A DNA stretch of 64,000 nucleotides from Nocardia fluminea (GCF_002846365.1 NZ_PJMW01000004.1:178909-242908), one strand, 5' to 3'; counted from the first letter of the stretch, positions 26,389 through 36,178 are shown. Numbers and translations are program-made. Notes: generated from the letters alone by a model not told the origin.

Positions 26389-27708
26389 CCCGGGGCGAGC
26401 CCAGCGCGCCGTCTGCCACAGCCGAGCCCAGTCGAACGCCGCGGCGGCGGGACGCACTCCGGGTCTGGTCGCGGGTACCCGCACGCGCAGTGCCGCCGGT
26501 TGGATGGTGCACCGGACAGGGGTGTCGAGCAGCATGGATTCGCCGTCTATCCCGGCCGGGATCTGGGGAGCGTCGGCGTCGACGGTCAACTCGATCGCCG
26601 TTTCCTGTGACAGGCCATGCAAGCGGGTGCGGCGCAGCAGCCCGATCGCTTCCCGGGTGCTGGTGACAGACAGAGTGACCGCGCCGAGAACCCCGCGATC
26701 GAGGCGGACGCGACGGCTCAGCCCCGCGAGGTCATTGCTGCCGTAGGGATTGTTGCTCACCAGGATGGCCTGGGGTCCGTCCACCGCTAGTTCCCCGATC
26801 CGGGCGACCAGTCTCGGACCGCGGTGTCCGTTGAGCAGATCGGGCAGCAGCGTCAGCACTGTCGCGGTCTTGTCGTCGCGGTAGGCCGGACTGCGCACGA
26901 TCTCGGCGTAGACCCCGAACGAGGCGTTGTTGACGAACGGCCGTCCGTTCACGGTGCCGAGGTCCACCCGCAACTCCACACCGTCGCGCAGGGCGTCGAG
27001 TGACCGGGTGGGATCGGCGCGATCGAGTCCGAGATCCATGGCGAAGTGATTGCGGGTGCCCGCGCTGATCACCAGGAACGGAAGATCGTGTTCGACCGCC
27101 ACGGCCGCGACCAGAGCCTGGGTCCCGTCGCCGCCCGCGACGCCGAGCAGATCCGCCCCGTCCGCCACCGCCTGTCGCGCCAACGCGGTGACGTCGATTT
27201 CCTCCGGCCCTTCGAGGAGCGCGACCCGAGCGCCCAGTTCCTCCGCTTTGCGCACGAGGTCGAACTTCGACACCTTCCCGCCGCCGGAACGCGGATTCAT
27301 GATCAGGAACGGGCGCTCCGGTGCGGGGGCGGGGTATTCGGGCATCGCCGACTCCGACCCGCTGTCGCGCAGGGCTATGCGCGCGGCGCCGACGGTCACC
27401 AACGCTAGCGCTCCCGAAACCAGGACTACCCACAGCAGATTCGCCCGCACGAACGAGACCACTACGACGATCGGCGCGAGCACCGCCACCCCCAGTGCGA
27501 TCCACCGCAGGATCCCGAACCGGGTGATGAACGTGTACAGCGCCGCCACGGCGACCACGACGCCACCGGTGCCGACGATCAACAACGCCAACGCGCCGAA
27601 CAACCCGGCAGCGAGCACGGGCACCACGGCAGCGGCAGCGGCGCAGACGAACGCCAGCCGCGCCCACCAGCGTCGAGCGCGGCTACCGGTGGTGGGCGAG
27701 GAGTTCAT
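26383..27708 (-). CDS. Diacylglycerol kinase-like lipid kinase with membrane domain
   Basis: The 441-residue protein has five or so N-terminal transmembrane helices (to about residue 130). A DAGK catalytic domain follows: FLIMNPRSGGGKVSKFDLV, GVAGGDGTQALVAAVAVEHDLPFLVISAGTRNHFAMDLGLDR, and LVSNNPYG. The GGDGT nucleotide-binding motif and GTRNHFAMDLG are diagnostic. It probably phosphorylates a membrane lipid alcohol. It follows the amphi-Trp gene by nine bases and is likely cotranscribed. The N-terminal membrane part is longer than in the soluble DgkB type. Confidence 0.85.
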   Translation of the reverse strand: MNSSPTTGSRARRWWARLAFVCAAAAAVVPVLAAGLFGALALLIVGTGGVVVAVAALYTFITRFGILRWIALGVAVLAPIVVVVSFVRANLLWVVLVSGALALVTVGAARIALRDSGSESAMPEYPAPAPERPFLIMNPRSGGGKVSKFDLVRKAEELGARVALLEGPEEIDVTALARQAVADGADLLGVAGGDGTQALVAAVAVEHDLPFLVISAGTRNHFAMDLGLDRADPTRSLDALRDGVELRVDLGTVNGRPFVNNASFGVYAEIVRSPAYRDDKTATVLTLLPDLLNGHRGPRLVARIGELAVDGPQAILVSNNPYGSNDLAGLSRRVRLDRGVLGAVTLSVTSTREAIGLLRRTRLHGLSQETAIELTVDADAPQIPAGIDGESMLLDTPVRCTIQPAALRVRVPATRPGVRPAAAAFDWARLWQTARWARPGS

Positions 27709-27717
27709 GGGGGCGGT

Positions 27718-28065
27718 TCACTTGGCGGTGGTCTTGCGCGCCCGAGGCCGGCGCGTGGACTTGGCCGGTGCCGGTTTCGGCGTCCTCGCCGGTTTCGGCG
27801 CCGGTTCCGGTGTCTCGCCGGAGTCGGTCTCGGCGGCGGGATCGTCGCGCCACTTGATCTCGATCTCGATTTCGGTCTCGTCGCCGTCGACTTCGATCTC
27901 GAGTTCCCAGTGGAGGCGGTCGGCGACGACGATCTCGATCGAGTCGTCACCGGTCTTCAGTTCCACCTCCGAGCCGTGGGCGAGGGCCCGGCCGATCATG
28001 ATGAGCCGCTCGCCTACCTCTTTGCGGGAGAGCTCGGATTTCCTCTTGATCTCCAACTTCGGCAC
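27718..28065 (-). CDS. Amphi-Trp domain protein
   Basis: The 115-residue protein starts MPKLEIKRKSELSRKEVGERLIMIGRALAHGSEVELKTGDDSIEIVVADRLHWELEIEVDGDETEIEIEIKW. The amphipathic strands with a Trp at the end match the amphi-Trp domain family. A Pro/Ala-rich and then strongly basic tail (STRRPRARKTTAK) follows. The function is unknown. The tight spacing to the lipid-kinase gene suggests an operon. Confidence 0.75.
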   Translation of the reverse strand: MPKLEIKRKSELSRKEVGERLIMIGRALAHGSEVELKTGDDSIEIVVADRLHWELEIEVDGDETEIEIEIKWRDDPAAETDSGETPEPAPKPARTPKPAPAKSTRRPRARKTTAK

Positions 28066-28182
28066 GGCAACTCCTGACTGGATTCAGCGTGGACGTCGAT
28101 CCACCGTAGCCGCGACGACGACCCGGACGGATCACCCTTTTCGGATGAGCTGTACCTGTCACCGAGCCTTCGAAAACGCCGC

Positions 28183-29808
28183 TCAGCCCGACCGTTCGAT
28201 GCGAGAGATGCAGTAGCCGTTCGCGGCGTGATCGAGAGTGAGATCGACCGCGGATGTCGCGCCGTCCGCGCTGCTCACAGGCGCGTTGACGGTGACGGCC
28301 GAGCCTGTCGAGCTACGGATCGTGAGTGCCTTGTCCTCGAATCGCCGCACCCCGGACAGGGTGGTGCCCGGCTGGGTGCCGTTGCACAGCAGCGGGTAGT
28401 CCGGTTCCACGTCGGCCGGGTTCACGGGATCACCGACGACCCGGCTCAGGTAGCGCTCGACGGTGTAACGCGCCCTCTCCTCGGTGAGCCCCGTCGATGA
28501 TCGGTCGCTGACGATCGGGCAGCCGTAGACGGACCGTAACTCGCTGGGGCGCAGGCTCACCTGCAGGGCGTCGTTCTGCCAATACGGCCCGAAGTGGCCC
28601 AGGCTGCCGGGTCGGCGCACAGCATCGACGATCTGCTCGACCTCGCCGTACATCCCGGGAATCTCGGCGGGCGACTGCGTCCAGCACTTGCGGATCAGCG
28701 CACTCATATCACCGGCGAGGACATCGTCGAGCCAGGGACGCAGAACCGTCGCCGCCTTCGGACTGCCGGGGACCGCACCGATCTGCGCGGCGGGCGCGGT
28801 CATCGGCGCGTCCGAACCACCCCGATCCCCGGCGGTGAGCACAGCGAAAGCGGTCACCCCGGCCACCACCGCCGCGCCTGCGACCCCGACCAGAACTTTC
28901 CTTGTCAAAGCACGCGACCGTGCGGGTCGCGATTGCCGCAGTACAGCGGTATCCCCCACCACCGCCTTGCCGGTAAGCGCGGCGATCGCCGCATCGGCGA
29001 GCTCACCGCAGCTGGTGTATCTGTCGTCCGGATTCTTCGCCATCGCCCGCGCGATCACCCCGTCCAGGGCGGGCGGCAGCGCCGGATTACCGGCCGACGG
29101 GCGCGGCGGCGGCTCGATCAGATGCGCGCTGATCAACGCGGCCGGACTTTCCCGCTGGAACGGCACGAACCCGGTGAGCAGCTCGTACAGAGTGCCGCCG
29201 AGGGCGTACACGTCGGTGCGCACATCGAGCGGTTGCCCCTCGAGCTGTTCGGGCGCCGCGTAGGCGAGTGTGCCGAGCACCGAGCCCGCGGAGGTGAGAC
29301 TCGTGGTCTCCCCCATGCTGCGAGCGATCCCGAAGCCGGTGACCATCACCTCGTCGGTGCCGTCCTCGGCACGCGCGATCAGCAGGTTCGCGGGTTTGAT
29401 ATCGCGATGCAGCAACCCTTGCCGGTGCGCGTAATCCAGCCCCTTCGCCGCCTCGGCGACGATGCGCACCGCCCGTTCCGGCGTGAGCACCGACAGTCCC
29501 TGGCGCAGCAACTGTGCCGCGTCGAGCCCGTCCACGAACTGCATCGCGATCCACAATCGGTCACCGTCGACGCCCCGGTCGAAGATCTGCACGACATTCG
29601 GATGACGCAGCCGCGCGGCCAGATCGGCCTCCCGCTCGAACCGGGCCCGAAACGTCGGCTCCACCGCGAGGCGCCCATCGAGCACCTTCACGGCATCGCG
29701 GCGCGGCAGCCGAGGATGCTGGGCCAGATACACCGTCCCCATTCCCCCGCCGCCGAGCCTGCGTTCGAGGCGGTACCCCGCAAGGATCGCCCCCGGCCCG
29801 AACTCCAT
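28183..29808 (-). CDS. Ser/Thr protein kinase-like receptor, DFG aspartate replaced
   Basis: The 541-residue protein has an N-terminal kinase domain, one transmembrane helix (LVGVAGAAVVAGVTAFAVLTA, about 310-330) and an extracytoplasmic domain of about 200 residues resembling PknH-type sensor regions. Glycine loop GGGGMGTVYLA, AVKVL and HRDIKPANLL are present. Where kinases have DFG, this one reads GFG (VTGFGIARS, Gly158 encoded by GGC). The Mg-binding aspartate is therefore missing and activity is doubtful. I prefer ATG 29808, five bases after AAGGAG, over GTG 29814. Confidence 0.85.
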   Translation of the reverse strand: MEFGPGAILAGYRLERRLGGGGMGTVYLAQHPRLPRRDAVKVLDGRLAVEPTFRARFEREADLAARLRHPNVVQIFDRGVDGDRLWIAMQFVDGLDAAQLLRQGLSVLTPERAVRIVAEAAKGLDYAHRQGLLHRDIKPANLLIARAEDGTDEVMVTGFGIARSMGETTSLTSAGSVLGTLAYAAPEQLEGQPLDVRTDVYALGGTLYELLTGFVPFQRESPAALISAHLIEPPPRPSAGNPALPPALDGVIARAMAKNPDDRYTSCGELADAAIAALTGKAVVGDTAVLRQSRPARSRALTRKVLVGVAGAAVVAGVTAFAVLTAGDRGGSDAPMTAPAAQIGAVPGSPKAATVLRPWLDDVLAGDMSALIRKCWTQSPAEIPGMYGEVEQIVDAVRRPGSLGHFGPYWQNDALQVSLRPSELRSVYGCPIVSDRSSTGLTEERARYTVERYLSRVVGDPVNPADVEPDYPLLCNGTQPGTTLSGVRRFEDKALTIRSSTGSAVTVNAPVSSADGATSAVDLTLDHAANGYCISRIERSG

Positions 29809-29899
29809 CGCCACTCCTTCGCACGACCACCCACGTGACTGCGCTCAGGTTATCCGGCACGGACCACCCCCGCCGCACCTCGGATTCGGTTGCCCGGGT

Positions 29900-30790
29900 T
29901 CAGCTCTCCGCGCGCTCGCCCCACTTCGCCATCCAGCTCGCGTTCTCCAGCGAGATGGTGTTCTCGCAGTCCGCGACGAACTCCGCCCACCGCACCCGGT
30001 CGGTCGGTGATCCGGCGGTACGCCACCGATCGAGCCGCCGTCGCAGGCGATCCGCGGTGGCGAGATAGGTCATCACCAGGAAGTCGTACCGCTTGCCCGC
30101 GAGGTAGGCCAGCAACGATCCGCTCAGCGTGGTCATGACCGCGACCCACGGAGCGATCCGGCCCGACGCTTCCGCACCGACACCGGTGTTGATCGCGGCG
30201 ACGATCGTGGCGGCGAGGCCGAGGCCGATGGCGGCACGGCGCAGCCGGGACGCACGGACGCTGTAGCGGCGCGCGGCGGGCAGGTAGTAGCCGTCGATCT
30301 GAGCTCTGACCCGATCACGGACGTACTCGTCGGGCCGCATCGATCGGGGCGCCTGGGCGGCGTCGTCACCGGGCGCGAGCACGGGCAGCAGGTCCTCGGC
30401 GGACTGCTCGATGCGATCGATGTCGGCCGCCAATCGCTGGGCCTGTTGCGCGTCGCCGATGGCGCGGAAGGTGAGGATTCTGTGCTTGATGCCTTCGGAG
30501 ACCGCCCGCGCGCGAGTCCAGCGGCGGGTCGATTCCGCGGTGAGGTACTGGGCGGTGAGGTACGTCGCCACCGCCAGCGCCACCGCGCCCGACAGCGCCA
30601 CGATGCGGGTCGGGATGCCCGCCGAGCGGAGGACGGTGGTGGTCGAAGCCGTGGCGATCGCACCCCAGCTACCGAGGAACAGGACGGTGAGCCGCACGCG
30701 ATCGAGCCGGCGCTTCATCCGGGTGGCGGTGCTCGACCAGCGAGTTCGCCGCTGCCACAGAGTGTCCAGAAGGTCCTCGTCGACAGGCAT
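29900..30790 (-). CDS. SLATT/DUF4231 membrane protein
   Basis: The 296-residue protein carries two tandem SLATT-like units. Each is a basic helical segment plus a pair of transmembrane helices: the first around 30-80 (LTVLFLGSWGAIATAS..., VALSGAVALAVATYLTAQYL), the second around 190-235 (AAIGLGLAATIVAAIN, WVAVMTTLSGSLLAYLAG). The pattern fits DUF4231/SLATT proteins, proposed in comparative genomics as pore-forming effectors in bacterial conflict systems. ATG 30790 is three bases after the WD40 reading frame stop, with GAGGAGGAG overlapping that stop. It is therefore in the same operon as the protease and TIR-STAND genes. Confidence 0.8.
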   Translation of the reverse strand: MPVDEDLLDTLWQRRTRWSSTATRMKRRLDRVRLTVLFLGSWGAIATASTTTVLRSAGIPTRIVALSGAVALAVATYLTAQYLTAESTRRWTRARAVSEGIKHRILTFRAIGDAQQAQRLAADIDRIEQSAEDLLPVLAPGDDAAQAPRSMRPDEYVRDRVRAQIDGYYLPAARRYSVRASRLRRAAIGLGLAATIVAAINTGVGAEASGRIAPWVAVMTTLSGSLLAYLAGKRYDFLVMTYLATADRLRRRLDRWRTAGSPTDRVRWAEFVADCENTISLENASWMAKWGERAES

Positions 30791-30793
30791 CGA

Positions 30794-32443
30794 CTACTCC
30801 TCCTCACCGGCGATCGGGAGTCCCGGGCACAGCTCGATGTAGTCGATCTCCGAGGAGACCCAGGTCCGCCACATCTCCCGGCTCATGTTGTGGGTCATCT
30901 TGGCGCAGAGTTCCTCGGGCGAGGCCGTCGGCACGGGCCATATGCGGATGGTCTCGTCGACACTCGCCGACATGATCCGAGAGCCGTCGGGCGTGAAGTC
31001 GACAGCGGTGCCGGGGGCGCCGTGTCCGACCAAGGCCGGGCCGATCTGCTTGTGCGTCGCGACATTCCACAGGCGCAACACGTTGTCGTTGCCTACGGTG
31101 ACCAGTGTTCGGCCGTCCGGGGAGAACCGGACTATCTCAGCTCGGCCGTCCTGCACAAGAGGTTCGGGCAGTTCCTTGCCGGTCGCGGTGTCCCAGATAC
31201 GGACCTTTTCGTTTTCGTAGCCGACGGCGAGCAAGCGGCCGTCCGGGCTGAAACTCATACTTTTGACCCACGCATCCCCGGTCATCGGCTGGCCCACCGG
31301 TTGGCCTGTGTCCGCATCCCACATCCGTACCGAGTAGTCGGTCGCGCCGGTAGCTACGCGCCGTCCGTCGGGATCGATCGACATCGTCTGTACGGAGCTG
31401 TCACCGTGGCGCAGCTCTGGTCCGATCGGCCGCATACTCGCCATGTCCAGAATCCGGGTAACACCATCGGCTTTGATCACCATCCTGCGCCCATCGGAAT
31501 CATGAGCGAAGTTGGCCGTCTTCGGCGGTAGGGAGATCGGCGGCCTTGTCGTGGCGCCCGAAGCGGCATCCCAGAACCGAATGTCGTTCCAGCTGAGCGC
31601 CTTTGGGCTGAATTGCGCCGACTCTATCTGCGCGCCTTCGGCTGTGTACTCCGACACCTGAAACAGGCCGAGTTCGCCACGGATCAACGGGCCGACCTGC
31701 GCACCTGTGGCGATATCCCATTGCCGGATAGTGCCGTCCACACCGCCGGCGACGATGCGCCTGCCGTCCGGGCTCACCTCCGCGCCCGATACCCTGGCAC
31801 CAGGGTGAATACTTCGCGCTCCGCTCACATCCCACTCACGAACAGTGGAATCCATACTGCCGGAGAGGATCCGCCCCGAGTCCGGGTGAAATGCGACGCT
31901 GGACACCAAGAGTTCGTGTCCCTCCAGCCGGTCTCCGATGGGCCGACCCGTCGTGGCATCCCACAGCCTGATCGTCTTGTCATCGCTTGCCGAGGCGATC
32001 TTGGTGTTGTCGCGACTGTAGGTCACTCGTTCGACAGCTGCGGTGTGCCCGCGTAGCGGTTCCCCGATCCGAGAGTGGGTCTTGGTATCCCACTGCTGGA
32101 GATCTACTCCCGCGACCACGAGCCGATCACCTTTCCGATCGAAGGCGATACTGTTCACCGCGCTGTCGGTGTAGGCGATCAGCGGCTCGCCCGCAGGTAG
32201 TCCGGACTGCGCATCCCACAAATGGACAGCGCCGCCGAAGTCGCCCGAGGCGATCAGCCCACCTTCACCGAACGCCACCGAGGTGACCGGCATGGTATGC
32301 CCGGACAGCTCGCCGACTTGCTGGTGAGCGTCAACATCCCAGATCAGTATGGATTTCTCCCAGTCGGCCGATACGACTCGGCGACCGTCCGGGCTGAACG
32401 CGACGCCCATGACCACTCCGCGGTGGCCGCGCATCTCAAGCAC
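30794..32443 (-). CDS. WD40 propeller part of the TIR-STAND-WD40 protein (separate frame)
   Basis: The 549-residue frame encodes about 13 consecutive WD40 repeats. Typical units are GHRGVVMGVAFSPDGRRVVSADWEKSILIWD and GHGAPGTAVDFTPDGSRIMSASVDETIRIWP. A 40-residue tail ends in EEE. It begins inside a propeller whose first two blades are encoded in the preceding frame. The join would read TQQQVG then VLEMRGHRGVV if one base were skipped at 32440. As sequenced, translation must either restart (GTG 32443 or ATG 32434) or shift +1. The large propeller is the likely sensor or regulatory part of the STAND protein. Confidence 0.85.
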   Translation of the reverse strand: MLEMRGHRGVVMGVAFSPDGRRVVSADWEKSILIWDVDAHQQVGELSGHTMPVTSVAFGEGGLIASGDFGGAVHLWDAQSGLPAGEPLIAYTDSAVNSIAFDRKGDRLVVAGVDLQQWDTKTHSRIGEPLRGHTAAVERVTYSRDNTKIASASDDKTIRLWDATTGRPIGDRLEGHELLVSSVAFHPDSGRILSGSMDSTVREWDVSGARSIHPGARVSGAEVSPDGRRIVAGGVDGTIRQWDIATGAQVGPLIRGELGLFQVSEYTAEGAQIESAQFSPKALSWNDIRFWDAASGATTRPPISLPPKTANFAHDSDGRRMVIKADGVTRILDMASMRPIGPELRHGDSSVQTMSIDPDGRRVATGATDYSVRMWDADTGQPVGQPMTGDAWVKSMSFSPDGRLLAVGYENEKVRIWDTATGKELPEPLVQDGRAEIVRFSPDGRTLVTVGNDNVLRLWNVATHKQIGPALVGHGAPGTAVDFTPDGSRIMSASVDETIRIWPVPTASPEELCAKMTHNMSREMWRTWVSSEIDYIELCPGLPIAGEEE

Positions 32444-35069
32444 CGACCTGCTGCTGGGTTTCGGTGTCCCACAGCCGCACCGTGCCGTCCCGGCCCCCGG
32501 AGACCATACGGGTGCCGTCCGGGCTGAAGGCGATGCGCAATACCTCGGTTTCGTGACCTTCCATCAGCGCGCCGATCGGCTTCCAGGTAGCCGCGTCGAG
32601 CAGTTGAATCGCGACGCCACGAGTGGTCGCGATCCGTTTACCGTCTGGGCTGTAGGCGACGTCGGTGACGTCGGCCCCGTCCGTGTGGATGATCTTGCGG
32701 AGTTCGCCTTGCTGATGAATAGCGTTGAGCAGAGGGAAGTCACGTTCGGTTCCCACATTCAAGCGATGCGCCGCCATTGCCATCTGCATTCCCAGAATGT
32801 CGTCACTCTTGCCCGGCCACCTGCCCGAGAGCATGAGTTGCGAGTTCGCCGACAGCGCCAACACCGTCGCATGACGGTTTTCAGCGACGGCTCGTTCTTG
32901 CGCCCGATCGGCGCGAACCCATAGCAGCCCTGCCACCAGCGCGGCGATGATCGTCACCGCCAGCGCCGCCCGGAGAATCCGCGACCGGCGACGCAAGGCC
33001 CGCGCACTACGCTGCGCGTCCTCCTTCGCCCGGCTCTCCGTAGCCGCCAACGTTTCCGCCGCCTGCTGTCGTTCCCTGGCGGCCCGAAGCTCGTCCTCCC
33101 GGTGCCGGCGCTCCTCGTCGACGCGCTCATTCTCGGCACGCCGCGAGGCCAGCAGCAGACCCCGAACAGGATTGAGCCGCTCGCGGAATCCCGGTGCGGT
33201 GGCGAGTGATTCGGCATCGGTGAGCCGTGATCCCGACAGCAACCATTCCGCGCGCCGCCCGTTCTGCTCCCACGCCTGCGCGGCCCGCTCGAGGTTGTCG
33301 GCGGCCTCGAGATCGGCGGCTTCCACCCGCAGCCAGTCGGCGAGCGTATCCCATTGGCGCAGCAGGCTTTCCAACGCGACTTCGACGACAACGGCGCCGT
33401 CTCGTTCGTCTTTGACCAGCAACCTGCGGGCGACGAACTCCTCGAGCCACGGATGACTCTCCGGTGGCAGATCGAACCAGCGGGCCGGGCGGCGCATCGG
33501 CTGATCGTTCCCGGAATTGATCGTGGCCAGCCACGGCACGAAGGCCCGTCGCAGGACGGCCAACTGCCCGGCCCGGACCTCGGGATCGGCGTCGAGTAGT
33601 TCGTCGACCTCCCGCTGTACCACCCGCCGCAGCCCGCCGAGGGATTCGTAGTGCGCGAGGGTGATCTCCCCGTCCCCGTACTCCCGATACAGGCGGTCGA
33701 GGGTGAGCGAGAGCAGCGGCAGGGTGTCGGCGCCGCGCGACCAGTCGTCGAGCAGACGTTCCACGAGATCCGGCGCGAAGGACAACTCCGCACCGGCTTC
33801 CCTCGCCCGCCGCGCGGGCCCGACGATGACCTCCTTGAACTGGGCTTGCGGCATCGGTTTGAGATCGTCGAACGGCCGCACCGCGACCGATGCCAGCATG
33901 GGCGCGGTCTGGAGCGGTTCGTAGCGGTCGGATCGGATGGTGGCGACCGCGATCATCGCGTTCCCGCGCTCACGATCGAGCAGTCCACCGAGCAGGGTGA
34001 GCAGCACACCTGCCTGCTCGCCCGCTTCGGGGCCGAACAACTCCTCGGCCTGGTCGATCGGCAGGATCAGCGTCGGGGCCACGTCGTCGTCGGAGTCGAG
34101 GACGCGCTCGCGCGCGGCCTGCTGGGCCTCGATCAGCCATGCCCGCACCTGTTCGATGTCGCGGACGCCGTCCTCGATCTCGGTGAGACAGGGCCGTCGC
34201 AGCCCGACCTCTGCCCGCAACGCGTGAATCGACCGGGCGAATCCGGCGTCGCCGGTGAGCGCTCTGCGGTGCGGTCGCACGATGTCCATGGTGCGGAAGT
34301 GGCGGTCGTCGCGGGCCAGCCGAGGCAGCAACCCGGCACGCACGAACGACGACTTGCCGACGCCGGAGGGACCGAGGACGACGAACAGGTGGCCGCCGCC
34401 GAGGTTCCGCAGGCCGCGAACGATGTCCATCGCTCGCCCGATCTGCGCGGCACGACCGAAATATACTGCGGCGTCCACGGATTCGAGCGGTTCCCACCCC
34501 CGGTAGGGTGCGCGTCCAGGGTCGCCGGGCGGCGGCCAGCCGAAGGTGTCGGCACCGATGCCGGCGGCCCGCAGGCCGTGACGTAGTCGCTGCAACCCCT
34601 CGCTCAGGAACTCGACCGTTCCCCCGTCCACCGAGATCGCGGTCTTCGGACCGTCCCCGAACAGGTCGCTCCGCTGCCATTCGCTGGTCATGTCGCGCCC
34701 TGTCAGTGCTTCGAGGCGGACCGTGAAAATCGGCTTGTTCAGTGACTCGGCATGACGGTATTCGACCTTGCACTCATGAGAGCTGTCCCAGTTGTTCGAC
34801 AGCAGGCAGATCACCGCCTCGCAGCGGTCGCCCGCCCGGCGCAGTTCGTCCTTCCACCGAACGCCTGACGGAATCCCGTCATGAGGGTCGAGATCGAGGA
34901 AGATCTCGCCTGCGAGACCGGGTTCCGCCTCGATCAGCCAGGCCCGCAGCGCGATGGCTTCGCGGCTGTCCCGGCTCGAATGGCTGAGGAACAGCCTCGC
35001 TGCCCTGCCGCGACGCCCTCGCGCCGAGCGCGGGTCGTCCCCGCGCTCGGCCGGCCGACCGGCGTCCAT
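32436..35069 (-). CDS. TIR-STAND NTPase with start of WD40 propeller
   Basis: The 877-residue frame has a TIR domain at about 24-165: RLFLSHSSRDSREA, SNNWDSSHECKVEYRHAES with the candidate catalytic Glu103, and KPIFTVRLEAL. A STAND-type NTPase (nSTAND1-like) follows, with Walker A GPSGVGKS at 233-240 and Walker B LILPIDQAEEL, then a helical arm. A charged coiled coil (about 660-715), a transmembrane helix (about 720-740, ILRAALAVTIIAALVAGLLWV) and two WD40 blades come next, before TGA 32436. TIR domains of this kind often cleave NAD+. The fusion suggests ligand-gated activation at the membrane. The start is five bases after the protease stop. Confidence 0.88.
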   Translation of the reverse strand: MDAGRPAERGDDPRSARGRRGRAARLFLSHSSRDSREAIALRAWLIEAEPGLAGEIFLDLDPHDGIPSGVRWKDELRRAGDRCEAVICLLSNNWDSSHECKVEYRHAESLNKPIFTVRLEALTGRDMTSEWQRSDLFGDGPKTAISVDGGTVEFLSEGLQRLRHGLRAAGIGADTFGWPPPGDPGRAPYRGWEPLESVDAAVYFGRAAQIGRAMDIVRGLRNLGGGHLFVVLGPSGVGKSSFVRAGLLPRLARDDRHFRTMDIVRPHRRALTGDAGFARSIHALRAEVGLRRPCLTEIEDGVRDIEQVRAWLIEAQQAARERVLDSDDDVAPTLILPIDQAEELFGPEAGEQAGVLLTLLGGLLDRERGNAMIAVATIRSDRYEPLQTAPMLASVAVRPFDDLKPMPQAQFKEVIVGPARRAREAGAELSFAPDLVERLLDDWSRGADTLPLLSLTLDRLYREYGDGEITLAHYESLGGLRRVVQREVDELLDADPEVRAGQLAVLRRAFVPWLATINSGNDQPMRRPARWFDLPPESHPWLEEFVARRLLVKDERDGAVVVEVALESLLRQWDTLADWLRVEAADLEAADNLERAAQAWEQNGRRAEWLLSGSRLTDAESLATAPGFRERLNPVRGLLLASRRAENERVDEERRHREDELRAARERQQAAETLAATESRAKEDAQRSARALRRRSRILRAALAVTIIAALVAGLLWVRADRAQERAVAENRHATVLALSANSQLMLSGRWPGKSDDILGMQMAMAAHRLNVGTERDFPLLNAIHQQGELRKIIHTDGADVTDVAYSPDGKRIATTRGVAIQLLDAATWKPIGALMEGHETEVLRIAFSPDGTRMVSGGRDGTVRLWDTETQQQVGA

Positions 35070-35074
35070 GGCAA

Positions 35075-36178
35075 CTACACCCGCGAACGGTCGATGCCGG
35101 CTTCGATCAGCGCCGACCTCGCGACATCCTTCGCGCAGGCGGTGAGCGCGCCGAACGCGCTGATCCGGTTGAACGTCTGCCCGGTGTGGACGACGTTGTC
35201 CTCCTCGTCGTCACCGTCCACGATCGGCACGGCACCCGCCAGCAGCCATTTGCGCACATCGGCGACCGACGGCATCGTCCCTGCCACCCGCAGATGGAAT
35301 TGCTGCACCAGCAGCACGACGCCGGCGACCACGGGCGTGGCCTGACTGGTGCCGTGCTGGATCGACTCGCCGCTGTCGTTGCGGATCCCCGACGACGTCG
35401 TCGGGGCGCCGGGCGCGAAGATGTCGGTCGCGCAGTCGCCACCCACGCTCGAATGCAGGCGCTGTGAGAACGGCGTGATCCGGTCCGGAGCCGTGGAAAG
35501 GGCGGTCGCCCCGGAGCCATAGCTGAACGATCCCTCGTCGCCGTCGTACACCGCGCCGACGCTGATCGTGTGGCGGAAGATCGCCGGATAACTCATGCCC
35601 TGGGCGCTGTTGTGGGCGAAGTAGTCGTTACCCGCCGCCACACAGCAGGCGACACCGGCATCGGTGAGTTTCCGCATCACCTCGCCGATACCGTCACCCG
35701 CGAAATCCGCGTCCGAGGTGTTGTTGTCCGAGGCACCGAGCGACATACACACGACGGAGATACCGAGCGATGCCCGATTGGCGAGCACCCAGAGCAGTGC
35801 GTCGCGGATCGCGAGAAAGCTGCCGCCGCCGGAGTTGCCGAGGACCTTCACCGGCACGATATTCGCGCGCGGCGCCATCCCGGTGTGCACCCCGCCGGCG
35901 CAGATGATCCCCGCGACATTGGTGCCGTGGCCCTGACCGTCGCTCGGATCGGTGGGCGAACCGTTGTTGTCGGAGGTGAAGTTGCGCCCCGCCCGAACCC
36001 GGCCCGCGAAGTCGACGTGGGTGGTGCGCAGCCCGGTGTCGAGGACGGCGACCGTCATGCCGGATCCGTCGACATTGAACTTGGCGCGTGCCTCGGCCGC
36101 GCGCACCAGAAGATCCACCTCGAGCAGTTCGGGCATCACCGTCAGATCGGACTGCAGCGGCTTCTCGACGGGGACCAC
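35075..36178 (-). CDS. Subtilisin-like (S8) serine protease of conflict operon
   Basis: The 367-residue protease has the catalytic triad in VAVLDTGLRTTHVD (Asp), GQGHGTNVAGI (His) and QHGTSQATPVVAG (Ser), with AAGNDYF for the oxyanion hole. There is no signal peptide, so it is probably cytoplasmic. GTG 36178 is only a formal start. The same frame stays open upstream, but the well-placed ATGs (36255, 36245) are in other frames. Deleting one A from the A7 tract at 36215-36221 would join MSDTLSSNKK to FTEPAADVAYESVVPVEK. The gene is first in the protease, TIR-STAND-WD40, SLATT operon and may activate or be gated by the STAND protein. Confidence 0.85.
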   Translation of the reverse strand: MVPVEKPLQSDLTVMPELLEVDLLVRAAEARAKFNVDGSGMTVAVLDTGLRTTHVDFAGRVRAGRNFTSDNNGSPTDPSDGQGHGTNVAGIICAGGVHTGMAPRANIVPVKVLGNSGGGSFLAIRDALLWVLANRASLGISVVCMSLGASDNNTSDADFAGDGIGEVMRKLTDAGVACCVAAGNDYFAHNSAQGMSYPAIFRHTISVGAVYDGDEGSFSYGSGATALSTAPDRITPFSQRLHSSVGGDCATDIFAPGAPTTSSGIRNDSGESIQHGTSQATPVVAGVVLLVQQFHLRVAGTMPSVADVRKWLLAGAVPIVDGDDEEDNVVHTGQTFNRISAFGALTACAKDVARSALIEAGIDRSRV

